From assembly GCA_964489525.1 (NCBI GenBank), contig CAZAYY010000004.1:124001-188000 (forward strand): a stretch of DNA of 64,000 bases. The letters are read 5' to 3'. This DNA comes from CAZAYY01 sp964489525. GTDB lineage: Bacteria; Chloroflexota; Anaerolineae; Anaerolineales; JABWBV01. Below are positions 52,802 to 61,463 of the stretch, piece by piece. The position numbers and the translations under genes are program-made. The notes beneath the pieces were generated by a model. That model was given only the letters and a program-made list of their open reading frames with translations. It was not told the DNA's origin and did not search any database. The first letter of the stretch is position 1, and each line of letters begins with the position of its first letter.

Positions 52802-54502
52802 ATGACCCACCCGAAACCTACCCCTGATTGGACCAACACCCCCCCTCTGCCTGGCTCTTATCGTTCGATTGTTAAAGAAGGACGGCAGGATCAGATTAAG
52901 GTGCCGAGCTGGCAATATTATGAACAGCTAAAACGAGATCTAAAGATTGACGACAGCTACTTCGCCAATAAACAAGATGGTAACCAACCAGTGCGAGATG
53001 TTCCCCCTTCCAACCTGGACGCCCAGATTGTTGAGGAGGTCATCGCTAGTGTTGGCGCAGAAAATGTGCAGTGCGATGACTACAACCGGGTGAAATACAG
53101 CTACGGCAAATTGGCCGAAGAAATGGTAACTCTGAAGCGGGGCATATACCATGAGATCACAGCAGCGGCAGTCCACCCACGTGACAAACACGAGGTGCAG
53201 AGAATTGTCAAACTCTGCGAGGAAATGAAGGTTCCCATCTATGTTTATGGTGGCGGTTCTTCCTGCAATATGGGGTTTCGCCCGCAGAAGGAAGGTATTA
53301 CCCTGGTCATGAACACACACATGCATAAAGTACTGGAGGTAAACGAACTCAATCACACCTGCCGGGTCCAGGCAGGCTGCATGGGGCCGCAACTCGAAGA
53401 AGCGCTGAACCAGGCGCCTGAACGCTTCCACACCCTGCATCGCTTTACCAATGGGCACTTTCCACAGTCTTTTGAGATTTCCAGTGTGGGCGGCTGGGTG
53501 CTCACACTGGGCAGTGGCCAGGCTTCCACCTATTATGGCGAGCCATATAACCTGGTTCTCGCCATGGAAATGGTTACCCCGGCCGGGATCATCAGCACGA
53601 GTGACTACACCAGCACCGCCACCGGGCCAAGGGTCGTGGATATGCTGAAAGGCAGTGAAGGGGTATTTGGGGTGTTGACTGAGGTGACTATCAAGATTTT
53701 TCGCTATATGCCCGAAAATCGGAAACACTTCGGTTACATGTTTAAAAATTGGGAGAGTGCGGTCAGTGCTGTGCGCGAGGTTTGCCAGGGGCAGTTTGGC
53801 CTTCCAGCGGTCTTTCGCCTTTCCGATGCCCACGAAACGGATCACGGTTTCCAGATGTACCCCCAACCCGCGGTTGTAGAACGGGCGCTCAATCTTCTAG
53901 GTTATTACCCTGGGAAGCGCTGTGTCTTGATGGGTACTGTTGAGGGCGAAAAAGACTTCACAAAGCTGGTTCGCAGGAAAATCGCTAAAATTACTCGTCA
54001 TCATGGTGCACTCAGCATAGGTGGCAGTTTTGCCAAAGGCTGGGAGAAAGATCGCTACGAATCTTTTCTGATTGGCGAAGCCATCAGTGATTATGACATT
54101 ATCATGGATACGGTAGAAACCCCGGTGAAATGGGATAATGTTGATCATATCCATGATGCTGTTCTGGCCTATGCCCACTCTGTGCCCGGGACCCTTTGCA
54201 TCAGCCACATGTCTCATTTCTACCCCTATGGCAGCAATCTATACTTTATTTTCGGGATCAGGGGGACTGTTGAAGATTATGTCAATTACCGCACCGCCCT
54301 TGTGGATGCCATGGTTAAAGCCGGTGGTTCACCCAGCCACCATCACGGGGTGGGACGGCTGATGCACCGGTGGATCGAAAACTTTCTGGGTAAGAATGAA
54401 ATGGATGTGCTGCGAGCGCTCAAACGCCATTTTGATCCCAACAACATCATGAATCCGGGCTACCAGCTGGGGCTGGATGTTCCCGATGAGCTAAAACGGT
54501 AA
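52802..54502 (+). CDS. FAD-linked oxidase resembling alkyl-DHAP synthase
   Basis: This gene encodes 566 residues of the vanillyl-alcohol-oxidase flavoprotein fold. The FAD-binding half (residues about 115-300) shows VYGGGSSCNMGF and SVGGWVLTLGSGQASTYYGE. The C-terminal cap ends in SHHHGVG (residues about 511-517) and RHFDPNNIMNPG. The His triplet and overall length match alkyldihydroxyacetonephosphate synthase, which swaps the acyl chain of acyl-DHAP for a fatty alcohol. Lactate/glycolate oxidase-type relatives lack the triplet. TTTGGAGAAATTTT precedes the ATG. It lies 98 bases after the sulfatase and 15 bases before the kinase. Whether it makes or breaks an ether bond here is unknown. Confidence 0.85.
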   Translation: MTHPKPTPDWTNTPPLPGSYRSIVKEGRQDQIKVPSWQYYEQLKRDLKIDDSYFANKQDGNQPVRDVPPSNLDAQIVEEVIASVGAENVQCDDYNRVKYSYGKLAEEMVTLKRGIYHEITAAAVHPRDKHEVQRIVKLCEEMKVPIYVYGGGSSCNMGFRPQKEGITLVMNTHMHKVLEVNELNHTCRVQAGCMGPQLEEALNQAPERFHTLHRFTNGHFPQSFEISSVGGWVLTLGSGQASTYYGEPYNLVLAMEMVTPAGIISTSDYTSTATGPRVVDMLKGSEGVFGVLTEVTIKIFRYMPENRKHFGYMFKNWESAVSAVREVCQGQFGLPAVFRLSDAHETDHGFQMYPQPAVVERALNLLGYYPGKRCVLMGTVEGEKDFTKLVRRKIAKITRHHGALSIGGSFAKGWEKDRYESFLIGEAISDYDIIMDTVETPVKWDNVDHIHDAVLAYAHSVPGTLCISHMSHFYPYGSNLYFIFGIRGTVEDYVNYRTALVDAMVKAGGSPSHHHGVGRLMHRWIENFLGKNEMDVLRALKRHFDPNNIMNPGYQLGLDVPDELKR

Positions 54503-54517
54503 CCAGGGATGAAAGCC

Positions 54518-56110
54518 ATGGTAAACCCATCCGAGGACTTGATCCTGGTTTTTGATGCTGGGACGCAATCTGTGCGCAGTTCGCTTTTCGATTTGAATGG
54601 GGGTATGCTGGACATGATCAAGGTTCCAATTGAACCGTACTTCGTTCCGGAGCCGGGGTTTCATGAGCAGCACCCGGAATACTTCTGGGAAAAGTTCTGT
54701 GAAGCCAGCCAGGAAATCCTTGCCCGCAACCCATCCTGGCGGGCGCGCATAAAAGTGGTGACACTCACCACCCAACGAGGTGTGTACATCAACTTGGACA
54801 AGGAAGGCAAGCCGCTGCGCCCGGCCATTCACTGGCTAGACCAGCGCATGGCGGACCCATCCAGGTTTGCCCCTTTTTGGTTGGAATATGGTCTCAAATC
54901 GGTAGGTTTGTACGGGGTTGTGGATACCCTTAACCGTAAGTGCTTCTCCAACTGGATTCGCCAGCACCAACCCGACATCTGGCGCAGGACGGATAAATAT
55001 GTTCTGCTTTCCGGCTACTTCCACTACCAGCTGACCGGAGTGGTTGCTGAATCCCGCGGCAGCAACTTTGGATATTTACCCATTAACCGCAAAGACTTTG
55101 GTTGGGCAAAAAAGAACGATATTATCTGGTATGCCTTTCCGATTGAAAGGGAAAAACTCCCTGCCATTGTCAAACAGGGTGAAATCATTGGCCGGATCAC
55201 CCGGCAGGCTGCCCTCGAAACTGGTATTCCAGAAGGAATCCCTTTAACGGCGGGTTCTTGTGATAAGTCGTGTGAAGTGCTTGGCAGCGGCACTTTAACC
55301 CCGGATATTGGATATTTGAGTTTTGGCACCTGTGCTACGGTGAATGCAGTCACTTCAAAATCGGTTGACTTGCTGCCCTATCTTCCGCCGTATCCTGGGG
55401 CGGTACCGGGTACCTACTGCACAGAAATCCCGATTGACCGCGGCTTTTGGATGGTGAGTTGGTTCAAAGACCAGTTTGGACACCCAGAAGTGGAGTTGGC
55501 AACCACGCGCGGCGTTTCCCCTGAGAGTCTTTTTGAAGAAATGGTTGCTAATGTGTCTCCCGGTTCAAATGGACTGATGCTGCAGCCCTATTGGAGCCCG
55601 GACCGGGTGTATTGTGACGAGTATGGGAAAGGCACTGTGATTGGATTCTCCGACAGGCACACCCGCTCCCATCTCTATCGCGCCATCCTGGAAGGGATTG
55701 TGTTCGCCTTGAAAGATGGGGCAAAGATCACCACAGATAAATTAAAACAGCCCTTCCGTAAACTCAGAGTCTCGGGTGGTGGTTCCCAAAGTCGAACGGC
55801 CCTCCAGATTACGGCGGATGTGTTCAACTTGCCTGTCGAACTACCCAGTGTGAGCGAAACTGGCATGTTAGGTGCGGCAATCAATGCCACGGTCGGGCTG
55901 GGCTACTACCCGGATTATGAAGCAGCCGCTGCGGGTATGACGCATATCCGGGATGTTGTTCACCCCCTCCCTGAAAACCGGGATTTGTATGATCATTTGT
56001 ATAACCGCATCTACCGCCGGTTGTATCGGCAGCTAAGACCATTGTATAAAGACCTGGCAGAGATCACCGCAAAATTCAATCAAATGCAGAATTTCCCATC
56101 TCAGTCGTAG
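54518..56110 (+). CDS. FGGY-family carbohydrate/polyol kinase
   Basis: This gene encodes 530 residues with the two actin-like domains of the family. The phosphate-1 loop is LVFDAGTQSVRSSLFD near the N-terminus; the middle shows TTQRGVYINLD, HWLDQRM and SFGTCATVNAV; the C-terminal domain shows RVSGGGSQSRTALQITADVF and GMLGAAINATVGLGY. It phosphorylates a sugar or polyol using ATP; glycerol kinase and xylulokinase are the nearest well-known types. The ATG at 54518 is preferred because AGGG lies nine bases before it; an ATG at 54509 is possible. Together with the dehydrogenase downstream it suggests a glycerol-like or short polyol substrate. Confidence 0.88.
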   Translation: MVNPSEDLILVFDAGTQSVRSSLFDLNGGMLDMIKVPIEPYFVPEPGFHEQHPEYFWEKFCEASQEILARNPSWRARIKVVTLTTQRGVYINLDKEGKPLRPAIHWLDQRMADPSRFAPFWLEYGLKSVGLYGVVDTLNRKCFSNWIRQHQPDIWRRTDKYVLLSGYFHYQLTGVVAESRGSNFGYLPINRKDFGWAKKNDIIWYAFPIEREKLPAIVKQGEIIGRITRQAALETGIPEGIPLTAGSCDKSCEVLGSGTLTPDIGYLSFGTCATVNAVTSKSVDLLPYLPPYPGAVPGTYCTEIPIDRGFWMVSWFKDQFGHPEVELATTRGVSPESLFEEMVANVSPGSNGLMLQPYWSPDRVYCDEYGKGTVIGFSDRHTRSHLYRAILEGIVFALKDGAKITTDKLKQPFRKLRVSGGGSQSRTALQITADVFNLPVELPSVSETGMLGAAINATVGLGYYPDYEAAAAGMTHIRDVVHPLPENRDLYDHLYNRIYRRLYRQLRPLYKDLAEITAKFNQMQNFPSQS

Positions 56111-56116
56111 GGTGAT

Positions 56117-57271
56117 ATGAAATTTCCGTTCTTTGACCGTCCCGTAACCGAAGTGCTGGTCAAACCAGCTGGCGCTGACTGCAACCTGGACTGCGCATAC
56201 TGCTACTATCTCGGCAAATCCAGCCTGTACACTGGGCGCCCGGCGAGAATGAGCAATGCGGTGCTGGAGGCCTTGATCCAGCAGTTGATGGACCAGCAGA
56301 CTCCCCACCTGTCCATTGGCTGGCAGGGAGGTGAACCGACACTGATGGGCCTCTCTTTTTATCGAAAGGCGGTCAGCCTGATGGAAAGGTATGGGCAGGG
56401 GCAATCGGTTGCCAACGGCCTGCAAACCAACGGCTTGTTGATTGATCGGGAGTGGGCAGAATTTCTGCGGGATTATCAATTCATGGTGGGCCTGTCGATT
56501 GATGGGCCCGAGCACATCCACAACCACTCCAGGAGCAATTCTGCTGGTGGCGGCTCGTGGCGGCAGGCGGTCAAAGCGGCCGCTCTTTTACTTCAACATG
56601 GGGTGTTGGTGAATGTTCTGACTGTAGTCACCCCATACAGTGTCCAATTTCCTGAGGAAATTTACGCCTTTCATAAAGCCCAAGGCCTTAACTATATGCA
56701 GTTTATCCCTTGCATCGAAACCTATCCTGGTGGTTCGGATTCCAGCGCCCTCAACGCAGCAGCCTATGGTGAATTCCTGATGCGCCTCTTTGAAATTTGG
56801 CTCGCCGACTTTGTCAACGGCGTCCCGACCACTTCGATTCGTTGGTTTGAGGCACTTCTGTTGGGTTATGCCGGCTTAGCACCGACCGAATGTACGCTGC
56901 TTGAAAAGTGCGGCAGTACCTTGGTGGTTGAACATACCGGGGACGTGTTTGCCTGTGATTTTTTTGTAGAACCCGCCTGGAAGTTGGGCAACCTGCTTGA
57001 AACACCCTTGATTTCCCTCTTCAACAGCCGCCAACAGACCCATTTTGGAGGCATGAAAGCCGCCTTGGCAGCAGGGTGTAAAACATGCGCCTGGAAGCGC
57101 CAGTGTCGCGGGGGATGCACTCGCGACCGGTTGCGCAGCCCTTATCCGGATGGACGCAGCCGCTTGTGTGAAGCCTATATGTCTTTTTTTGCATATTCCG
57201 ATGCCCATTTCCGCCAATTGGCAACCGTGGGTAAGGGTATAGCCGCATCCTCAACTGCATCCGCGAGGTGA
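56117..57271 (+). CDS. Anaerobic sulfatase-maturating radical SAM enzyme
   Basis: The product has 384 residues. The radical SAM cluster motif CNLDCAYC lies at residues 22-29, followed by IGWQGGEPTLMG, which is typical of the anSME group. The C-terminal SPASM region has the Cys set CGSTLVVEHTGDVFACD and GCKTCAWKRQCRGGC for two further iron-sulfur clusters. It oxidises the active-site Cys of the sulfatase to formylglycine. It starts six bases after the kinase stop with GGGTGAT upstream. Its place in the same operon as the Cys-type sulfatase is strong support for that partner. It implies function under low oxygen. Confidence 0.92.
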   Translation: MKFPFFDRPVTEVLVKPAGADCNLDCAYCYYLGKSSLYTGRPARMSNAVLEALIQQLMDQQTPHLSIGWQGGEPTLMGLSFYRKAVSLMERYGQGQSVANGLQTNGLLIDREWAEFLRDYQFMVGLSIDGPEHIHNHSRSNSAGGGSWRQAVKAAALLLQHGVLVNVLTVVTPYSVQFPEEIYAFHKAQGLNYMQFIPCIETYPGGSDSSALNAAAYGEFLMRLFEIWLADFVNGVPTTSIRWFEALLLGYAGLAPTECTLLEKCGSTLVVEHTGDVFACDFFVEPAWKLGNLLETPLISLFNSRQQTHFGGMKAALAAGCKTCAWKRQCRGGCTRDRLRSPYPDGRSRLCEAYMSFFAYSDAHFRQLATVGKGIAASSTASAR

Positions 57272-57287
57272 TTAAAACGGAGTCCAA

Positions 57288-58919
57288 ATGATGCGCCGAT
57301 TTATTGAGCATCCCCAAAATAAAACTTATGATCTGATTGTAATCGGAGGTGGAATCAGTGGCGCGGCGGTGGCCTACGAAGCAGCCAGCCAGGGCTACAC
57401 CGTAGCGCTTGTCGAAAAAAGTGATTTTGGGGCGGGTACCTCGGCTGCCACTTCGAAGCTGATTCATGGGGGGCTTCGCTACCTGGCCAATTTAGAGCTT
57501 GGATTGGTGCGGGAATCCTTGAAGGAACGCAAGACGCTTGAAAACATCGCCCCTAACTTTGTCTATCCACTTGCCTTTATTGTTCCCTTGCATAAATATG
57601 GCGTGCGTAAGAAATCGATTCTGGAACCCGGAATGATCCTTTACGATCTGCTTTCATATGACAAAGGCATGACCTGGGATAAAAGCAAGAAACTTCCGCT
57701 TCACCGCCTGCTCTCGCGCGCTGCTGCGCTTGAACTTGAGCCTTTGATCGGGGCAGAGGATTTGACCGGGGCAATTTTGTACTATGACTGCGCCAATCTT
57801 AACCCTGAACGCCTGACACTGGCCTTCATAAAATCGGCAGTCAAATTTGGTGCTGACGTCGCCAACTACGCCAGGGTAGAGGATTTTATCCACAGCGACA
57901 AACGTTTGAGTGGTTTGGTCGTACGCGATCTGCTAACCACCAATACCCACGTTTTGCAAGGCCGGTTGATCATCAACTGCGGTGGCCCTTGGGCCGATAT
58001 TTTGCTCCATACTGCGCGCAGTGGAGAAACCCCCGTTCATATCCGCCGCTCTGAAGGGATCCACATCCTTATCCCCAGGATCACCAGCAGTCCCGCGGCA
58101 GTGGGTGGTTTGACGCCTACAGGCCGCCCTTGCAACCTGATTCCCTGGCGCGGCCACACGGTGATTGGGACCACGGATCGTGAATATGTTGGCGACCCCG
58201 ATCAGTACCATGTGACCCGCGAAAAAATCGAGCAATACATCGCCGAGGTAAACGCGTCGTTTGGCAACCCAAATCTGATCCAGTATTCTGACGTGGTGTA
58301 CGCCTATGGTGGACTGCGCCCGTTAGTGGATGACCAAACCCGGGATGTGTATAAAACATCTCGAAAATATGAAATCTTCGACCATGAGCAGGATGGATTG
58401 CCAGGAATGATCACAGTAGAAGGGGGCAAGTACACCACCAGCCGCAACCTGGCGGAGAATGTCTTGAAATTGGTGAACCAGAAGATGGGCCGAAGATCAA
58501 AATCGGTCACAGCCGGCCAACCCCTGGCTGGCTGTGAAATTCGTGACCTGGAGCAGTTTCTTGTTGAAACGAAATTGGCTTACCAGGACTTTCCCGCCCA
58601 GTCCGTTGACTACCTGGCCCGCAATTACGGGACGGAACTTTCTGGTGTAATGGCGATTGCCAGAAGTGACCAATTCTATCGCCAACCTTTAAACGCAGAT
58701 GGCGAGATGCTTGCCCAGGTTGTATATGCCATCCGGAATGAAATGGCGCATACCCTGGGGGATGTCTTGCTGCGCCGCACCGGGTTGGGCACGCTTGGTC
58801 ATCCCGGTCTTCAAGCGCTTAGCGCTATCGCCAGCGTTGCGGCGCGTGAGCTGAACTGGGACCCGTCGCGCCTTGATTGGGAACTTGAAATGGTTCAGCG
58901 TGATCTTACACTGCCCTGA
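57288..58919 (+). CDS. glpD: GlpD-type FAD-dependent glycerol-3-phosphate dehydrogenase
   Basis: The product has 543 residues. The dinucleotide-binding motif GGGISGAAVAYEAASQGY is at the N-terminus, followed by SDFGAGTSAATSKLIHGGLR, the GlpD signature. The middle contains VIGTTDREYVGDP and VYAYGGLRPLVDD, and the C-terminal helical domain (residues about 400-543) is present in full. The enzyme oxidises glycerol 3-phosphate to DHAP and passes electrons to quinones at the membrane. It starts 17 bases after the maturase with GGAG upstream. In this operon it may act on the product of the FGGY kinase, either glycerol 3-phosphate or an analogue. Confidence 0.82.
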   Translation: MMRRFIEHPQNKTYDLIVIGGGISGAAVAYEAASQGYTVALVEKSDFGAGTSAATSKLIHGGLRYLANLELGLVRESLKERKTLENIAPNFVYPLAFIVPLHKYGVRKKSILEPGMILYDLLSYDKGMTWDKSKKLPLHRLLSRAAALELEPLIGAEDLTGAILYYDCANLNPERLTLAFIKSAVKFGADVANYARVEDFIHSDKRLSGLVVRDLLTTNTHVLQGRLIINCGGPWADILLHTARSGETPVHIRRSEGIHILIPRITSSPAAVGGLTPTGRPCNLIPWRGHTVIGTTDREYVGDPDQYHVTREKIEQYIAEVNASFGNPNLIQYSDVVYAYGGLRPLVDDQTRDVYKTSRKYEIFDHEQDGLPGMITVEGGKYTTSRNLAENVLKLVNQKMGRRSKSVTAGQPLAGCEIRDLEQFLVETKLAYQDFPAQSVDYLARNYGTELSGVMAIARSDQFYRQPLNADGEMLAQVVYAIRNEMAHTLGDVLLRRTGLGTLGHPGLQALSAIASVAARELNWDPSRLDWELEMVQRDLTLP

Positions 58920-59270
58920 TAAACACCGAGTATGCCCAGGTTTTCGCCAGGTTGGGGTGGATGAGTAGTAATAATTACCAATATACTGCGCATAGACATG
59001 ATTATTAATCCGGCCTTTCCGCCAGGAAATGCGGCCTGAAGCCTGCGGGGAGGGTTCTAACGGGTTTCATTCCCCACAAAAAAGGACTATAATCATTGCG
59101 ATTCCCGGATCGAATTTGGAGCAACCAGCATGTGGAAACCCAGGGAAATAATTTCCTAAGCGCCTGATTGCACCCATTCCCCTGACTTTCTTGATACCTA
59201 TGGAAATGATTGGCAGGTATTGATAAAGGATCCGCATATTGGGTTTCATCTCAAGAACAAAGGAGTTGAC
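58920..59270. other. Intergenic region after the sulfatase operon
   Basis: About 350 bases. A TATAAT at 59088-59093 with a poor -35 (TTTCAT at 59065-59070) could drive the next gene. An imperfect GC-rich hairpin lies near 59010-59035, without a T-tract. I see no gene and no clear terminator for the operon. Confidence 0.4.
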
Positions 59271-59642
59271 ATGTTACAAGGATTATTTGGAAACGCTTCT
59301 GAAATCAACCTTAAAGATGTACAAAAGGATCTGGAAGCCATCCTGGCGGATGGCGAGCAGTTGGTTAAGGCTTTTCGAATTATCCGGGATATGTTCATAT
59401 TTACGGATAAACGGTTGATCTTAATTGACAAACAGGGTATAACCGGTCGGAAGGCAGAGTATCATTCCATTCCATATCGCTCCATCAGCCATTTTTCCGT
59501 TGAAACCGCGGGTACCTTCGATCTGGATGCGGAACTGAAAATCTACATCTCAGGGAACATGAACCCAATCGAGCGGGAGTTTCGACGCGGTGCGGACATC
59601 GTTGGGGTACAAAAAACGCTGGCCCACTTTATTTTGCGCTGA
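59271..59642 (+). CDS. Small PH-domain protein (bPH_1 type)
   Basis: The start is the ATG at 59271, which has AAAGGAG at the right distance; a longer frame to 59220 uses TTG without a signal. The product has 123 residues. The fold shows in LVKAFRIIRDMFIFTDKRLI, LIDKQGITGRKAEYHSIPYR, SISHFSVETAGTFDLDAELK and the final VQKTLAHFILR. Bacterial PH_1 proteins such as YozO form ring-like oligomers; their role is unknown. It is a single gene, closed by a terminator at 59672. Confidence 0.85.
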   Translation: MLQGLFGNASEINLKDVQKDLEAILADGEQLVKAFRIIRDMFIFTDKRLILIDKQGITGRKAEYHSIPYRSISHFSVETAGTFDLDAELKIYISGNMNPIEREFRRGADIVGVQKTLAHFILR

Positions 59643-59671
59643 GACAGCCGTTCATAACCGCCCAACCTGGT

Positions 59672-59705
59672 GCCTCAACCAATTGTTTTGGTGGGGCCTG
59701 TTTTT
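59672..59705 (+). terminator. Probable terminator of the PH-domain gene
   Basis: GCCTCAACCAA (59672-59682) pairs with TTGGTGGGGC (59688-59697), with one bulged A and one G-T pair. Five T residues follow after CTG. Confidence 0.5.
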
Positions 59706-59853
59706 GGGGGATTCCAGGCAAATATGGATACGGGGTCATGAAAAAAACCGTGGTATATGGAAAAGTGGATGCGGCTTTCTCATCCGTGATAGGCCTGCAT
59801 TACCGTGGCGAACCTGCTCGGTGTGTTTTTTCGGGCAAAGATGATTTCAGAGG

Positions 59854-60648
59854 TTATTCTTCCCAATAATAAACGGGGTAATCCAATTCGACTTGGAAGC
59901 CCAACTTTTCAGCCAGGGCAGTGGAGGCCTGGTTTTCCCAAAAACATTCCCAGTTGGGCTGCTTGTCGCGCCGAAGACATTCTTCAATGAAAGCAGCAGC
60001 ACACAACCACGAAAACCCCTGTCGTTGGTATTTTTCCTCTGTGTGAATGTCAATTTCCATGTATTCGTGGCTGGCAAAAACGCTGGTGCACAGGCTGACG
60101 AGGTTATCCCCATCCAACAGGGCAACACCCAGGCCATCTGAGAGGAAAGATTCAGGCGAAGCCCAACCTGGCGGGGTGCCAATACACCGCACCAGGTCTG
60201 CGTGTATAAGCTCAAGGGTATACCCTGGTGGAATGCGCTTTTTCCAAGAAGGCAGGGCCAGGTAGCGAGCCAGATTGAAATGGAACGGCCGGCGGTAGAT
60301 TTCGATCACCTCTCGCCCGGGCAGCAGTTGTGATAAGTGCTCTTGCCACCCAACATGTGCTGGGATAAGGATGAAGCTGTTTTCCCCGACTGCCTGGGTG
60401 GCAGGGACGAAGACTTCCAACAACACCCGCCGGGCTTCATCAAAGTCGATGGTTGGCCGCGGCTCACCAGCGAGGATGTAATATCCCAGGGCTGACCAAA
60501 GTAAAACAATGTTTGGTTGATTACGCTGGTCAACAAAAATCCTCCCGGGGCTGGTTCCCTGGCAGATGGCGTGTGGCAGCACCTTCTGTTTAACATCTTT
60601 CAACAGGGGAATCATGCCAAGAAATTCACCGGGATCAAGTTCGATCAT
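59854..60648 (-). CDS. GNAT-family acetyltransferase
   Basis: The start is the ATG at 60648, with GGAG six bases upstream; a TTG at 60672 also keeps the frame open but lacks a signal. The product has 264 residues. The C-terminal half (residues about 165-255) is a GNAT domain of the GNAT_acetyltran type: VALLDGDNLVSLCTSVFA, MEIDIHTEEKYQRQGFSWLC as the acetyl-CoA site, and a closing WENQASTALAEKLGFQ. The N-terminal half is a family-specific extension. The acceptor is unknown. It is the last gene of a minus-strand operon with a methyltransferase and an APH-fold kinase. Confidence 0.87.
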   Translation of the reverse strand: MIELDPGEFLGMIPLLKDVKQKVLPHAICQGTSPGRIFVDQRNQPNIVLLWSALGYYILAGEPRPTIDFDEARRVLLEVFVPATQAVGENSFILIPAHVGWQEHLSQLLPGREVIEIYRRPFHFNLARYLALPSWKKRIPPGYTLELIHADLVRCIGTPPGWASPESFLSDGLGVALLDGDNLVSLCTSVFASHEYMEIDIHTEEKYQRQGFSWLCAAAFIEECLRRDKQPNWECFWENQASTALAEKLGFQVELDYPVYYWEE

Positions 60649-60675
60649 CGTATTCTCCGGAAATAACTGCAAAGA

Positions 60676-61434
60676 TTACTCATTCGTTTTATCAGGGGAG
60701 GGCTTGCGCCCGACAAAAAACTCATTATCACCAGGGGGTATCTCGCTGTGGACGAATGGTACACCCCAGGCTTCAAACCCGGTCTCTTTCATCCACTGCA
60801 GCCACTCCGTGCGGCTGAACAATCCGCAAAGGTGCTGATCCAGGATGCAGCGCACCTCACCGGAACCTTCCCGGAGCAGGTAAGTCATCACAGAAAGGTA
60901 AGTTCCATTTGGGTTCGGCTCCAACATCCACTCGAGATAGCGCAGCGAGCGGCCGGCACGATCATGGCCCCCATGGCTGGTTTGGGGTTTGAAGTTTTCC
61001 CGGGTGTGGTCGGGGGCGAAAAAAACCGCGCCCCCAGGGCGGCAGTGTAAAAAGGCGGTTTGCATTGCCTTGCGCAGATCTGCTTCACTGTCCATATAGA
61101 CAATTGCATCATGGATAAATACCAGGTCGAACTGGCGGCCGAGACGGACGGTGCGCATATCGCCCTGGTGGTGTTCACATTCCGGGTTCAAGGCCTGGCT
61201 GACAGCCAGCATCCCCGGAGCCAGATCTACCAAGGTTACCTGGAAGTGTTTTTTGAGGAAAGAGGCGTTATTGCCGCCCCCCGAACCCAGTTCGAGCAGT
61301 GTTTTTGGTTCGAATGAACAAGCTGATCTCAAAACCTGTTCATAAAAAGCCGCTTCTTCTGCGTAGTCTTCCGGTGCTGAAAGCACCGGCCACCAGTCTG
61401 CCAGTTCACGGTAAAGTTTGGGAAGTTCTTCCAT
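60676..61434 (-). CDS. Class I SAM-dependent methyltransferase
   Basis: The product has 252 residues with a complete Rossmann methyltransferase core. Motif I is TLLELGSGGGNNASFL (near residue 45), motif II is VTLVDLAPGMLAVS, and the motif IV region is FDLVFIHDAIVYM. A C-terminal part (RSLRYLEWMLEPNPNGTYLS) may shape the substrate pocket. The product methylates an unknown acceptor. AAGGAG lies 13 bases upstream of the ATG, which is a little far. It is 29 bases after the kinase gene and 27 bases before the acetyltransferase gene. Confidence 0.9.
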   Translation of the reverse strand: MEELPKLYRELADWWPVLSAPEDYAEEAAFYEQVLRSACSFEPKTLLELGSGGGNNASFLKKHFQVTLVDLAPGMLAVSQALNPECEHHQGDMRTVRLGRQFDLVFIHDAIVYMDSEADLRKAMQTAFLHCRPGGAVFFAPDHTRENFKPQTSHGGHDRAGRSLRYLEWMLEPNPNGTYLSVMTYLLREGSGEVRCILDQHLCGLFSRTEWLQWMKETGFEAWGVPFVHSEIPPGDNEFFVGRKPSPDKTNE

Positions 61435-61463
61435 GGGTTTAATGTCTCTCCTTACAAATAACG

